Assembly: GCA_023423415.1 (NCBI GenBank)
Contig: JAFAFP010000061.1
Location: 1 to 25,235 of the forward strand
Origin: Pseudomonadota bacterium
GTDB taxonomy: Bacteria > Pseudomonadota > Alphaproteobacteria > Rhizobiales > Xanthobacteraceae
Direction: 5' to 3'
Length of the DNA: 25,235 nt
Shown piece by piece: positions 8,342 to 17,155 of the stretch. A program made the position numbers and the translations under genes. Every line of letters begins with the position of its first letter. Within the stretch, counting starts at the first letter, position 1. The notes below the pieces were generated by a model. It made no database searches, was not told the DNA's origin, and saw only the letters and a program-made list of their open reading frames with translations.

Positions 8342-8353
8342 TGGAAATTTCCA
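8342..8353. promoter_or_regulatory. Palindrome upstream of the cystathionine beta-synthase gene
   Basis: TGGAAATTTCCA is a perfect 12-bp palindrome. After one mismatched pair it is flanked by GG/CC, giving an 18-bp imperfect palindrome at 8339-8356. It lies 70-84 nt upstream of the start codon, in the range of a promoter or operator. The cognate regulator is unknown. Confidence 0.3.
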
Positions 8354-8589
8354 CCCTGTCTGCTTTTTTGGATGCATGATTACGCATCGGCGCTGGCACT
8401 CGCAAAAGACCGCCGCCCTGCCTGAAGCCGTGCAGCAACAGTTCGGCCTGATGAAGGCGGCGAAGGCGAAGCCGCCCAAGCAACCTTCATCGTCACCTCG
8501 CTCCCGGCAAATACCATCTACGGCGTTTTCGAACGTGGTGGGGGCCGGCTCGCGTGAAGAAAACGCTTCGAAACAAAAACCGGAGCCTT

Positions 8590-8610
8590 GGCTTTGCTTC
8601 CATCAAAGCC
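8590..8610 (-). terminator. Hairpin after the small HExxH gene, possible terminator
   Basis: GGCTTTG and CAAAGCC form a perfect 7-bp stem with a 7-nt loop, starting 15 nt after the stop codon of the minus-strand gene. On the minus strand a T-rich stretch (GGTTTTTG) follows after about 10 nt. That gap makes it an imperfect intrinsic terminator. Confidence 0.4.
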
Positions 8611-8625
8611 ACAACGGCCCCGGCC

Positions 8626-9054
8626 CTAATCGACATCTCTGCAGGCCGAGACCATCACCACAAAGAAATGGTTGATCTCCAGCAAGTCATACGGATCAGC
8701 CACCCCCTGTTCGCGGAGCCACGCGAGCTGCAGGTCATACGCAAGCCTTTCACGCTCCGCGGCACATTTGAACTGGACGTCGTGAATGTTCTGAAAGTGG
8801 TGAACGAGCTCGTGCACCAGTTCGCTTCGATCCCGCAGGCTGGTCGCATCCCACTCCTGCCTGAGATACACGGTCCGCACCGGCTGGCTGTAGAGCGCCC
8901 GCAACAGAGGGCTCGGCGCGATTCCGGGGCCGAAAGCACGCTCGGCCATCGTGGTGGGTGTCACGAATTCAATGTGCGGAGGCGGTCCGGCCGAAAATCC
9001 GGTTTGAAGCGCGATCCATCCCGCGAGAGCGGCTATCAATGCATCCATTGCCAT
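8626..9054 (-). CDS. Small HExxH protein (DUF6647-like), putative zinc hydrolase
   Basis: A protein of 142 residues from the ATG at 9054. A hydrophobic stretch near the start (about 5-20) could be a weak signal or membrane anchor. The central motif is SELVHELVHHFQN: HExxH at 81-85. CAAERERLAYDLQ (97-109) follows, and a Glu there could be the third zinc ligand. The same HELVHHxQ...C...E layout occurs in a family of small uncharacterised bacterial proteins that I recall as DUF6647. No function is established. An upstream in-frame GTG at 9081 is possible but has no ribosome binding site; ATG 9054 follows a weak CCGGAC. The gene is 160 nt downstream of the MFS gene on the same strand. A copy of a 52-bp repeated element precedes it. 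Confidence 0.65.
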   Translation of the reverse strand: MAMDALIAALAGWIALQTGFSAGPPPHIEFVTPTTMAERAFGPGIAPSPLLRALYSQPVRTVYLRQEWDATSLRDRSELVHELVHHFQNIHDVQFKCAAERERLAYDLQLAWLREQGVADPYDLLEINHFFVVMVSACRDVD

Positions 9055-9079
9055 GTCGTCCGGTTGCGTGGGAAGGCCC

Positions 9080-9131
9080 ACGCTAGCCGGTTGAATGCAG
9101 CGGCCGCGTCATCGGAACCGATGATGCCGTT
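9080..9131 (-). repeat. Copy 1 of a 52-bp repeat, upstream of the HExxH gene
   Basis: This aligns without gaps to 10473-10524, with 41 of 52 positions identical by my count. Both copies lie directly upstream of a minus-strand gene. The core of this copy contains the perfect palindrome TCATCGGAACCGATGA (9109-9124). On the minus strand it reads NGIIGSDDAAAAFNRLA, close to NSIIGSDDAVAAVARLA in copy 2. It could be an operator or the relic of a coding segment. Confidence 0.55.
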
Positions 9132-9213
9132 ATCTGAAATGCCGCGCCGGCGCCACCGTGCGAACTTTTCCCGAGCGGGTCGGTGATACTCAGACCTGCC
9201 TCGGCAGGCGTCC

Positions 9214-10467
9214 CTACTTTCTTTCTGCACCGCGCAGCAAGAGGCAGGCCAGAGATCCGGCAACAGCAATCGGCACCACTGCGAACGCCGCGGATGGCCA
9301 CCCAAAATGCGCCGCGAGCGCTCCGACCATCATTGGCCCGGCGAATTGACCCAGATTGCTCGCTTGCTGAAGCAAGCCGATCGTCGTGGGGATGTTGTCA
9401 GCGGTCGGCGATATATGCGGCGCGCTTGCGTAGAGCGCTCCCGGAGCGAGGCCACCGACGCCGAGCGAGATTGCAGCAAGAATGATCGCGACCGACGCGG
9501 AAAGAGTTGCGCTGTAAATGAAAATGCTGAGGATAGAGAATGTCAGCAACGCAATTGCGACACACACCCATATCCTAAGTCCGGCCCGCAACAGATAGCC
9601 GCATGCAATATGTCCTGCCGCAGATACAGCCAGGACGACACCACTGAGCAACCCTGCAGTTCCGATCGAGATCGCATAGGCCGACGTCAAGTAATGCGGA
9701 AGCGCAAATGACATCGAGAAAATCTGACAAGAATATGCAAAGAAGGCGAACGCGGCGGCGAGACACCGTTCTTTGCCGATCACGTCAATGATGTGTTTGG
9801 ACGAAACAGCCGGACGCTCACGTTTGCCCGGTGTTTCGATCGTCAAAACGGCCCGCGTGCTCAAACACCAGAACACCGCGAGGGCGACGGCCAAAACGCC
9901 GTTGGCAAGCCACAGATTGCGCCATCCAATCGCGGGCAAAGCCGGAGCAAGGAACAGCATCAACATGATGCCGGCCGGCATGTAAGCGCTCCAAACCGCC
10001 ATCGCAAAATTGCGATTGGCTCCGTTCAACAGGGTTGCCAGCAGGCTCGGCACGGACAGGACCACACCGAAGAACCCAATGCCTTCCAGGATGCGCGCCA
10101 CGAGCAATGTCTCAGCATCCGAAGCGTATGCGCCGAGCAGATTTCCGGCGGCGATCGCTGATAAGCCGCCGATAAGCGATCTCTGGAGGCCGATGCGCGC
10201 AACGATTACGCCTGCACCGATGCCACCTAATGCCCCAAGCGTTGCAAATACTGCGACGATCAGGCCCGCGACATCGAGGCCGAGATGCATCTCCGCTCGA
10301 ATATCCGGCATACAAATGATCGCCTTGCCGACCTGTGCAGCGGCGAAAACTCCCGTGAGAATGAGAGAAGCGATCGAAACCCTGCATCGCTGCGGCTCTG
10401 GCGCGCGCGCAAGTGTGGCTTCTGAAGTGTTGGCCGCAAATCGCATAAAGCTCGCCGGTTGCCCCAT
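9214..10467 (-). CDS. MFS transporter
   Basis: A 417-residue integral membrane protein of the major facilitator superfamily, probably with 12 membrane segments. Segments visible include ASLILTGVFAAAQVG, VAGLIVAVFATLGALGGIGAGVIV, LLATLLNGANRNFAMAVWSAYMPAGIMLMLFLAPALP (two segments), LWLANGVLAVALAVFWCL, the pair around YLTSAYAISIGTAGLLSGVVLAVSAAGHIACGYLL, and VCVAIALLTFSILSIF. ARIGLQRSLIGGL after segment 2 resembles the cytoplasmic loop signature of MFS carriers. About 30 residues precede the first segment. It is most like the cyanate/CynX-type or generic efflux branches, but the substrate cannot be assigned. ATG 10467 has a weak ribosome binding site (GTCGGAC). The gene is 178 nt downstream of the LuxR-type regulator on the same strand, so it may be that regulator's target. 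Confidence 0.85.
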   Translation of the reverse strand: MGQPASFMRFAANTSEATLARAPEPQRCRVSIASLILTGVFAAAQVGKAIICMPDIRAEMHLGLDVAGLIVAVFATLGALGGIGAGVIVARIGLQRSLIGGLSAIAAGNLLGAYASDAETLLVARILEGIGFFGVVLSVPSLLATLLNGANRNFAMAVWSAYMPAGIMLMLFLAPALPAIGWRNLWLANGVLAVALAVFWCLSTRAVLTIETPGKRERPAVSSKHIIDVIGKERCLAAAFAFFAYSCQIFSMSFALPHYLTSAYAISIGTAGLLSGVVLAVSAAGHIACGYLLRAGLRIWVCVAIALLTFSILSIFIYSATLSASVAIILAAISLGVGGLAPGALYASAPHISPTADNIPTTIGLLQQASNLGQFAGPMMVGALAAHFGWPSAAFAVVPIAVAGSLACLLLRGAERK

Positions 10468-10472
10468 GTCCG

Positions 10473-10524
10473 ACGCTAGGCGAGCGACCGCAGCAACGGC
10501 GTCATCTGAACCGATGATGCTGTT
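10473..10524 (-). repeat. Copy 2 of the 52-bp repeat, upstream of the MFS gene
   Basis: This aligns ungapped to 9080-9131 (41 of 52 identical). The core palindrome here is TCATCTGAACCGATGA (10502-10517), with one arm mismatch. It lies 6 nt upstream of the MFS start codon and is in frame with the MFS reading frame, but no ATG, GTG or TTG is available before 10467, so it is probably not translated as part of that protein. Confidence 0.55.
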
Positions 10525-10645
10525 GGTTCAATTTGCGTCGGGATACTGGCGCGCCATTGCGAGCCACGTCTCCGGCGGTTCAGACGTCGGAGTCTTTGGC
10601 AGATCCGCACCCGTCGTCGCGCAGGTCAACCGGAGGACAAAAACT

Positions 10646-11821
10646 CTATATCGTCAGTGAGCGGGAGAGTTGCCGAGTCTTGCGCTGGATTGGCGCCGTC
10701 GCGTTTTGCAACAAGCGCAGGAGATCGGCTTGCCGGGTTGTTCCGGTCTTTGAAAACGTGCGCTGCAAATGGGTGCGAATAGTAGGTTCGCTAATGCCAA
10801 GCATGCCGGCCGCTTCCTTTGCACCCATCCCCTGGGCAAGGGCCAGCAATACGCGCAGCTCGCCCCCGGTCAGTCCGTAAAGTCTGGCAAAGGCCTCACC
10901 AGGCATCAGGGGCGCCTCCGCAGGATCTTTCGTGAATACGGCAACCGATGCCGAAAAAGACGCAAGAGCATCGTGGCGCCGGCCACGATCGACCGGCAGC
11001 AGCGTTGCAACGAAGCCGGGACCGCTGACATCTGGAAGTGCCAGCGAGTATTCACTCAAGTCGGCATCGACATCGCCGCGCGACGCTTTGTCGATGGCGC
11101 TTGACAATGCCGCGCGTGCGCCAGGATCCGTCGGGGAAATGCGATTGTTCACGATGCGGATGGAATTGCCCAATCTGATCTGACGCTCCGCAGTGGCGTT
11201 CATGTAGACGATACGGCCATCGCCTGCGGTGAGGAAAACGCCGGCGGCGAGCCCGTCCAGCGTCTTTTCGAGCATTTCCGACCGAAGCGCCTTGACGTCG
11301 AGCACGTCGGAAATGGCGAGCGCGCGGCAAACATGTGGGGCGACGAGGGTGAAGAGGTTCATCTCGCGCCGGTCGAAATAGGGTGCCACCTTGCGCCGGG
11401 AGGCATGCATCGATGCCATCCGGCCACCCGTTCGCAACGCCGGAAACCAGATGATGTCCTTCAGTCCAAACGGCTCAAGCACGTCCTGAAAGAAGCGGCT
11501 TCCGATCAGTTCCTGACGCTCCATGGAAAGCGATTTGACATCACCGATATTGGCGACGACGTCTGCCGCTGCCATCGGGCTCTGTGCATAATGCGCACCC
11601 AATGTTCCCAGGAATTCCATCGGGTATCCGAACACGAAAAGCTGGTCATTCTGCCTGTGCCGCAGATCGTGTACGCAAATCCCCCCGGCTGTGCTTTCAC
11701 ACAGATCGGCAATTTTCCGGCAAGTGTCCGGCCACTGGTGCGGATCGAGCGCACAGTCATAGATCGCGCCGAACGTATCGGATAACGCCCGGGCGGACAC
11801 TCCATCCAAACCGATCACGTC
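10646..11821 (-). CDS. LuxR-type transcriptional regulator with PAS-like sensor region
   Basis: A 391-residue DNA-binding regulator. The C-terminal region (about 320-380) is a LuxR/GerE helix-turn-helix: YGLTGGELRVLLALAQGMG, KEAAGMLGISEPTIRTHLQ, then FSKTGTTRQADLLRLL. The middle part (about 180-260) looks like a PAS sensor (LAAGVFLTAGDGRIVYMNATA). The N-terminal part (SDTFGAIYDCALDPHQWPDTCRKIADLC) resembles the start of a family of rhizobial LuxR proteins with unknown ligands; no LuxI partner or autoinducer-binding domain is seen. The frame is open up to a TTG at 11836, but GAGAGGG lies correctly spaced before GTG 11821, so I chose that start. The MFS and HExxH genes follow on the same strand. 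An AraC-type gene diverges upstream, and a palindrome lies just before the ribosome binding site. Confidence 0.85.
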   Translation of the reverse strand, partial: DVIGLDGVSARALSDTFGAIYDCALDPHQWPDTCRKIADLCESTAGGICVHDLRHRQNDQLFVFGYPMEFLGTLGAHYAQSPMAAADVVANIGDVKSLSMERQELIGSRFFQDVLEPFGLKDIIWFPALRTGGRMASMHASRRKVAPYFDRREMNLFTLVAPHVCRALAISDVLDVKALRSEMLEKTLDGLAAGVFLTAGDGRIVYMNATAERQIRLGNSIRIVNNRISPTDPGARAALSSAIDKASRGDVDADLSEYSLALPDVSGPGFVATLLPVDRGRRHDALASFSASVAVFTKDPAEAPLMPGEAFARLYGLTGGELRVLLALAQGMGAKEAAGMLGISEPTIRTHLQRTFSKTGTTRQADLLRLLQNATAPIQRKTRQLSRSLTI

Positions 11822-11837
11822 AGGCCCTCTCAACAAG

Positions 11838-11853
11838 GGGACAGACCTGTCCC
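11838..11853. promoter_or_regulatory. Palindrome just upstream of the LuxR-type gene
   Basis: GGGACAGACCTGTCCC has perfect 7-bp arms (GGGACAG/CTGTCCC) around AC. It ends 17 nt before the GTG start, next to the ribosome binding site, where a bound protein or an RNA hairpin would block expression. Autoregulation by the LuxR-type protein is a plausible but unproven use. Confidence 0.4.
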
Positions 11854-12021
11854 AAGGTCGTCTCTCGATGACCCACCCGGCATGTAAACGGTCATCCAGC
11901 TTTTGGTTTCAAGCGCAAATTGCCGTCGCGACAAAGATTGAGACGCCGTGTCAACGCTTTGATTTCCAGCATCATTTCGCCTGGAGGGGCGCGTTTGGGA
12001 TGCATCGCGGTTTGAGATGCT

Positions 12022-12039
12022 GGGTCAATAAATTGATCC
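12022..12039. promoter_or_regulatory. Imperfect palindrome in the LuxR/AraC divergent region
   Basis: GGGTCAAT-AA-ATTGATCC matches its reverse complement at 7 of 8 arm positions. It is about 180 nt upstream of the AraC-type start and 200 nt upstream of the LuxR-type start. It could be an operator shared by the two genes. Evidence is symmetry and position only. Confidence 0.28.
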
Positions 12040-12217
12040 CCACTGTCAATTTCACCTGGATCCTGCGTCAGACTCCGAACGAAGCTGCACATCACGCGGA
12101 TGAGAAAAAACACGAAACCAGCATCCGTGACAGCCTCGCCTCAGCCTGCCGATCCGGCCTTCACGCCCGTATGTGCAATTGCTTCGTGCTGCGGTCCTTC
12201 AATAACGCGGCGTCCTG

Positions 12218-13348
12218 ATGCAAAGTAGCTGCATGAACAGGAGCAGCCCCATCAATCGGCAAGGTCGCCTGCCTACGACATCCGCGGCAGAGCAGGCCTA
12301 TGTCGACCTGTCGCCCAAGCTGCAGGGCCTGGATAGCAATCCGAAAGGCGAATTCGGTCCCCAGTTCTGGCAGGCGTTTCGTGACACCTTCGCGCATATT
12401 TACACGCTGTCGCTACCGGCTCCGTCCGAAGAAGCACGCTTCACCCTTTCCACCCGCACCTATCAAACGCCACGCGCGATCCTGATGCGTTCTCAGGGCA
12501 CGGCGTTCAACATGACGCGGGGACCAGCGCTGGTCGCGCGCAGCCCCGACCAGTTACTCATCTATCTCGAGCTCGACGGCTCGTGCGACAATGACTGGTC
12601 CGGACGGCGCGGGCGCGTCGAGGCGGGCGACGTCCAGATCGTCGATTATGCACGGCCGTTCCACAGCGTAACGACTGACTACTCGAATCTGATTGTCATT
12701 CTTGCGCGCGAGAGCGTGCCGGCGGCACTGCTGTCGCTGGAGCCGCATGGCCTTGTCTTTCCGCGCGGGAGCGGCGCCGCGCACTTGATCAGCGCGGCAA
12801 TACAGACTCTTTTTGCGCAAGCCGATGATCTGACGGTAAGCGAAGCCGAGGCGGCGATCGAGGGTATCGTGGCGCTGACAACCGCGTTTGCGCGCGCGAG
12901 GCGATTGGCCGATGAAGCGCACCACGTCAAATCGCGCCGAAAAGCCGTGCTGGATTACATCGATGCGCATCTTGGCAACGCAGAGCTCGGGCCCGACGAG
13001 ATAGCCGACGGCACTCACGTCTCGCGCGCCTCGCTCTACCGGCTCCTGGCTGCAGAAGGCGGCATTCGTGCCGTGTTGTTGAAGCGTCGGCTTGACGAGG
13101 CGTTGCGGCTCCTGCTCGCAGACAACAGGGATGAGCATTCGTTGACGGTCGTCGCCAGGCGTTGCGGCTTTGGCGGCACGAGCCAGTTCAGCCGAGCATT
13201 CCGCGCGCGCTTCGGCTTGCCTCCGCGACAGTACCGCGCGCTTGTCCGCCAGCAGGACCGCGACTGGCACGAAGCGCGGCTCCGGGCCGACGGCTTCGAT
13301 CAGGATTCTCTTTTTTGGCGGCACCGGGAATCCGACGGCTCGAAATAA
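12218..13348 (+). CDS. AraC family transcriptional regulator
   Basis: A 376-residue regulator. Residues about 45-230 form an AraC-binding-like N-terminal domain (FNMTRGPALVARSPDQLLIYLELDG, GDVQIVDYARPFHSVTTDYSNLIVILAR), the domain seen in NphR/FeaR-like and related activators of aromatic or amine catabolism. Residues about 250-350 hold two helix-turn-helix units: ADGTHVSRASLYRLLAAEGG and ARRCGFGGTSQFSRAFRARFG, ending with LPPRQYRA, the usual AraC/XylS signature. The protein ends in a charged 30-residue tail. ATG 12218 and ATG 12233 are both possible starts and neither has a strong ribosome binding site. The gene diverges from the LuxR-type gene; its target is not evident, because the gene downstream is convergent. 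Confidence 0.88.
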   Translation: MQSSCMNRSSPINRQGRLPTTSAAEQAYVDLSPKLQGLDSNPKGEFGPQFWQAFRDTFAHIYTLSLPAPSEEARFTLSTRTYQTPRAILMRSQGTAFNMTRGPALVARSPDQLLIYLELDGSCDNDWSGRRGRVEAGDVQIVDYARPFHSVTTDYSNLIVILARESVPAALLSLEPHGLVFPRGSGAAHLISAAIQTLFAQADDLTVSEAEAAIEGIVALTTAFARARRLADEAHHVKSRRKAVLDYIDAHLGNAELGPDEIADGTHVSRASLYRLLAAEGGIRAVLLKRRLDEALRLLLADNRDEHSLTVVARRCGFGGTSQFSRAFRARFGLPPRQYRALVRQQDRDWHEARLRADGFDQDSLFWRHRESDGSK

Positions 13349-13525
13349 TCGAGAGGCCGGATTGAGCGCAGCGGACTCTCAGGTGTTCGCGCTTTGACGT
13401 CACAAGACAGGCCGATCGAGCGCGAGGCCGGTGGAGATCAGCGATTTTGAGAGTGCTTCGCAAGCGCCGCGACATCCGAAAAGCGCTTCGCGAAAGATGG
13501 CGCGACCGCTATTTGAATTCAGCCT

Positions 13526-14233
13526 TTAGAACTGCATCCATTCCACCAGCGCGCGCGTCACTGCCTCTGGCCGTTCCATCGTCGAAAGATGTCCACTCTC
13601 TGGTACGACAACGTGCCGGCTGCCGGGGATCAGGGTCGCCATCTCTTCAGCGAGATGGGGCGGCGTGAGGACATCGCCCTCACCCACCAGAACCATTGTC
13701 GGGCATTTGATCGCCGGAAGAGAAGGACGTGAATCCGGCCGCGTCATGATCGCCTGCTGCTGGCGTGCGAAAGCGTCGCCGCCGGTCATCAGCCCCATCT
13801 CGGCAACCTCTTTCCTCAACGTTGCATCGCCCTGCCGGTCCTTGTGGACGAGCAGCGGCCACAGCGCCTCGTTGATGGCGTCCATCTGCCCGTTCCTGGC
13901 CATTGCGATCTGAGCCTTGCGACGCTCGGTCTGCTCCGGCGTGTCGGCGCGCGAACTGGTGTCCAGCAGCGCCAGCCTCGCCACCCGTTCCGGCGCCTGC
14001 CGCATGATCGCCAGGGCGATGTAGCCCCCCATCGACAGGCCCGCGAGGGCAAATTGCCGGGGCGCATCGTCGAGAATCTGGCCGGCAATGGCGTCCACAT
14101 GGTCGGCGCGGCGGTGGTCGGCAACGGTCACCGGCCCGAATGTCCAAAGGGGCGCCATCTGGTCGGCATAGAGGCGCGCGGTGCATCCGAGGCCCGGAAT
14201 CAGCACTATTGGCAGGCTTTTGGTGTCGCTCAT
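13526..14233 (-). CDS. Alpha/beta hydrolase
   Basis: A 235-residue cytoplasmic alpha/beta-hydrolase-fold protein with a complete triad. The nucleophile is S67 in the elbow GLSMGG, the acid D187 in VGEGDVLTPP, and the base H215 in PESGHLSTMERPEAV. LIPGLGCTARLY (11-22) supplies the oxyanion-hole region. Length and ending resemble 3-oxoadipate enol-lactonase and small esterases, but no ring-cleavage genes surround it, so the substrate stays open. It is convergent with the AraC-type gene (177-nt gap with no clear terminator) and divergent from the helicase gene. Confidence 0.85.
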   Translation of the reverse strand: MSDTKSLPIVLIPGLGCTARLYADQMAPLWTFGPVTVADHRRADHVDAIAGQILDDAPRQFALAGLSMGGYIALAIMRQAPERVARLALLDTSSRADTPEQTERRKAQIAMARNGQMDAINEALWPLLVHKDRQGDATLRKEVAEMGLMTGGDAFARQQQAIMTRPDSRPSLPAIKCPTMVLVGEGDVLTPPHLAEEMATLIPGSRHVVVPESGHLSTMERPEAVTRALVEWMQF

Positions 14234-14444
14234 GTCATCGTCCCGTCATGGCCGAATAGCCGAAAACGCTTGTATTTATTTAACTTAACCCACCTTTGCA
14301 GCATTGACTTTCGCCCCCCCGCCCCGATGTTCACCGCAACGGTCCGCCCGACAGGATTTGGCCGCCCCTTCCCGCGCGAAATGTCGTCATCTTCAATGAT
14401 CCGGCGCGGATGAATAATGCCGGGCGGCGCCGTTCAGAGGTTTC

Positions 14445-15821
<1,377 letters not shown>

Positions 15822-16010
15822 AAAACGACAGTGCGAGGCACAGTTTAAAACAGGAATAATCCTGATAAAACCGAGCCTTAGCACGAAAACCTTGTGGATA
15901 TTTACCCCTCATTAATTGTTGTGGAATACCTTATCTAAAATTTGAGGTTGCGGCCCATTCCAATTCGGGACTGGGGCAAATTTTTTTGCGCGCTTTCAGG
16001 GATCCGACCC

Positions 16011-17075
16011 ATGGCGACCAGCGGCGAACACGAACGCACATTGGCGTTCGCAGAAATCGCGCTCGGGCAGATCAAAGCCCTTCGTCAGCCAGCATCACCG
16101 CGCAATTTTGAAGTCTGGTATTCCTACGCCACCGGCTATCACGCCGCGCTCAACGAGATGGTGAACGACATCCTGTCTCGGACCGGTACACTATCGGAGC
16201 CCGACGCCGAAGCGATCTACAACCTGCACCTGTCGCCGACGCGCCTGGGTGACAGGATCGACAAGGTCGGCACCCGCGTTGTCGACGAGATCGAACAGGT
16301 CATGGCGATGGTCGATGCCGCCGTCGGCTCCGCGAGCAACTATTCCGAAAGCCTTGCCGGCGCGACGCGCAATCTCCCCGTCGCCGACCGCGAAGGCGTA
16401 CGCACCATCATCGAAAGTCTCGTCCAGATGACGAAAGAGATGGAGCTGGTGAATCATCGGCTGGAGGAGCGTCTTTCGGCATCGAAGCAGGAAATCAACC
16501 AGCTCCAGCACAGCCTCGAAGTGGCGCGTAGCGAGAGCCTCACTGACCCGCTGACGTCGCTATCCAACCGGAAGTTTTTCGATCAGTCACTGACCAAGGC
16601 GGTCAACGACGCAGCGGCCGAAAACGAAGCGTTGTCGCTGATCATGACCGACATCGATCATTTCAAGGCATTCAACGACACCTATGGTCATCTGACGGGC
16701 GACCAGGTGCTACGGCTTGTCGCCTTGGCGGTGAAGCAGAACGTCAAGGGACAGGATGTTGCCGCCCGTTACGGCGGAGAGGAGTTCGCCGTCATTCTGC
16801 CGGATACACTGCTGCGCTCTGCCGTCACCGTCGCCGATCACATCCGCCGCGCGGTGATGAGCAAGGAATTGATGAAACGCTCGACCGGCGAGCATCTCGG
16901 CCGCGTCACCATCTCGGTCGGCGTTGCGACATTGCGCCGTGGCGATACCGTCCAGTCGCTGATTGGTCGTGCCGACGCCTGTCTCTACGCAGCCAAACGT
17001 GCCGGGCGAAACCGTGTGATCTGCGAGACCGATCCGGAAGTGTCGCCAACGACACAAACTGCCGCTGTCGCCTGA
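16011..17075 (+). CDS. GGDEF diguanylate cyclase
   Basis: A 354-residue soluble protein that makes the second messenger c-di-GMP from GTP. Residues 1-150 form a conserved helical N-terminal region (TLAFAEIALGQIKALRQPASPRNFEVWY begins it) seen in many rhizobial GGDEF proteins. About 140-172 is a coiled-coil linker, and the GGDEF domain follows (SLTDPLTSLSNRKFFD, 176-191). D214 and N222 in TDIDHFKAFND and the GGEEF site (255-259) are intact, so activity is expected. The product-inhibition site is degenerate: KGQD (246-249) where the consensus is RxxD. The frame opens at 15942, but ATG 16011 has AGGGATC at the right distance and begins the conserved part. The gene is 189 nt after rhlE, behind an AT-rich stretch likely to hold its own promoter. 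Confidence 0.93.
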   Translation: MATSGEHERTLAFAEIALGQIKALRQPASPRNFEVWYSYATGYHAALNEMVNDILSRTGTLSEPDAEAIYNLHLSPTRLGDRIDKVGTRVVDEIEQVMAMVDAAVGSASNYSESLAGATRNLPVADREGVRTIIESLVQMTKEMELVNHRLEERLSASKQEINQLQHSLEVARSESLTDPLTSLSNRKFFDQSLTKAVNDAAAENEALSLIMTDIDHFKAFNDTYGHLTGDQVLRLVALAVKQNVKGQDVAARYGGEEFAVILPDTLLRSAVTVADHIRRAVMSKELMKRSTGEHLGRVTISVGVATLRRGDTVQSLIGRADACLYAAKRAGRNRVICETDPEVSPTTQTAAVA

Positions 17076-17155
17076 GTTTGGGCTGTTCCCTCACGCTTGC
17101 ATAACGACCGTCGTCACCGGCGACCGGTCCGGCCAGGACGTGTCAGAGAACCGCA

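Larger units (their letters stand above)
8273..8625. other. 353-nt intergenic region without a convincing gene
   Basis: This lies between the start of the cystathionine beta-synthase gene and the end of the small HExxH gene, both on the minus strand. It should contain the promoter of the transsulfuration operon (palindrome at 8342-8353) and the 3' end of the HExxH transcript (hairpin at 8590-8610). A short CGGGC/GCCCG hairpin sits about 10 nt before the beta-synthase start. Open frames here of 60-100 codons lack a ribosome binding site and recognisable sequence. I see no SAM- or SAH-riboswitch signature. Confidence 0.5.
11822..12217. other. 396-nt divergent intergenic region between two regulator genes
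   Basis: This must hold promoters for the LuxR-type gene (minus) and the AraC-type gene (plus). Two palindromes are visible, at 11838-11853 and 12022-12039. A consensus TTGACA on the minus strand (12044-12049 region) has no good -10 at the right distance. The plus-strand open frame that fills most of the region shows no recognisable protein sequence and I do not call it a gene. Confidence 0.5.

Noticed and set aside
8376..8675. Plus-strand open frame of 99 codons in the gap before the HExxH gene
   Set aside because: No ribosome binding site, no recognisable sequence, and it overlaps the end of the HExxH gene antiparallel.
11821..11836. TTG 11836 as start of the LuxR-type gene
   Set aside because: GTG 11821 has a well-placed GAGAGG, while TTG 11836 has none.
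11868..12218. Plus-strand open frame of 116 codons whose stop overlaps the AraC start
   Set aside because: The overlap looks like coupling, but no ribosome binding site is visible, the composition is not protein-like and the region must hold two promoters.
13349..13525. Remnant gene or bidirectional terminator between the convergent AraC and hydrolase genes
   Set aside because: Only short palindromes such as TTCGCGAA are visible, without T-runs or a recognisable protein fragment.
14314..14320. C7 tract as a possible phase-variation switch upstream of rhlE
   Set aside because: It is outside any coding frame and too far from a convincing promoter; a short C run is expected by chance at this GC content.
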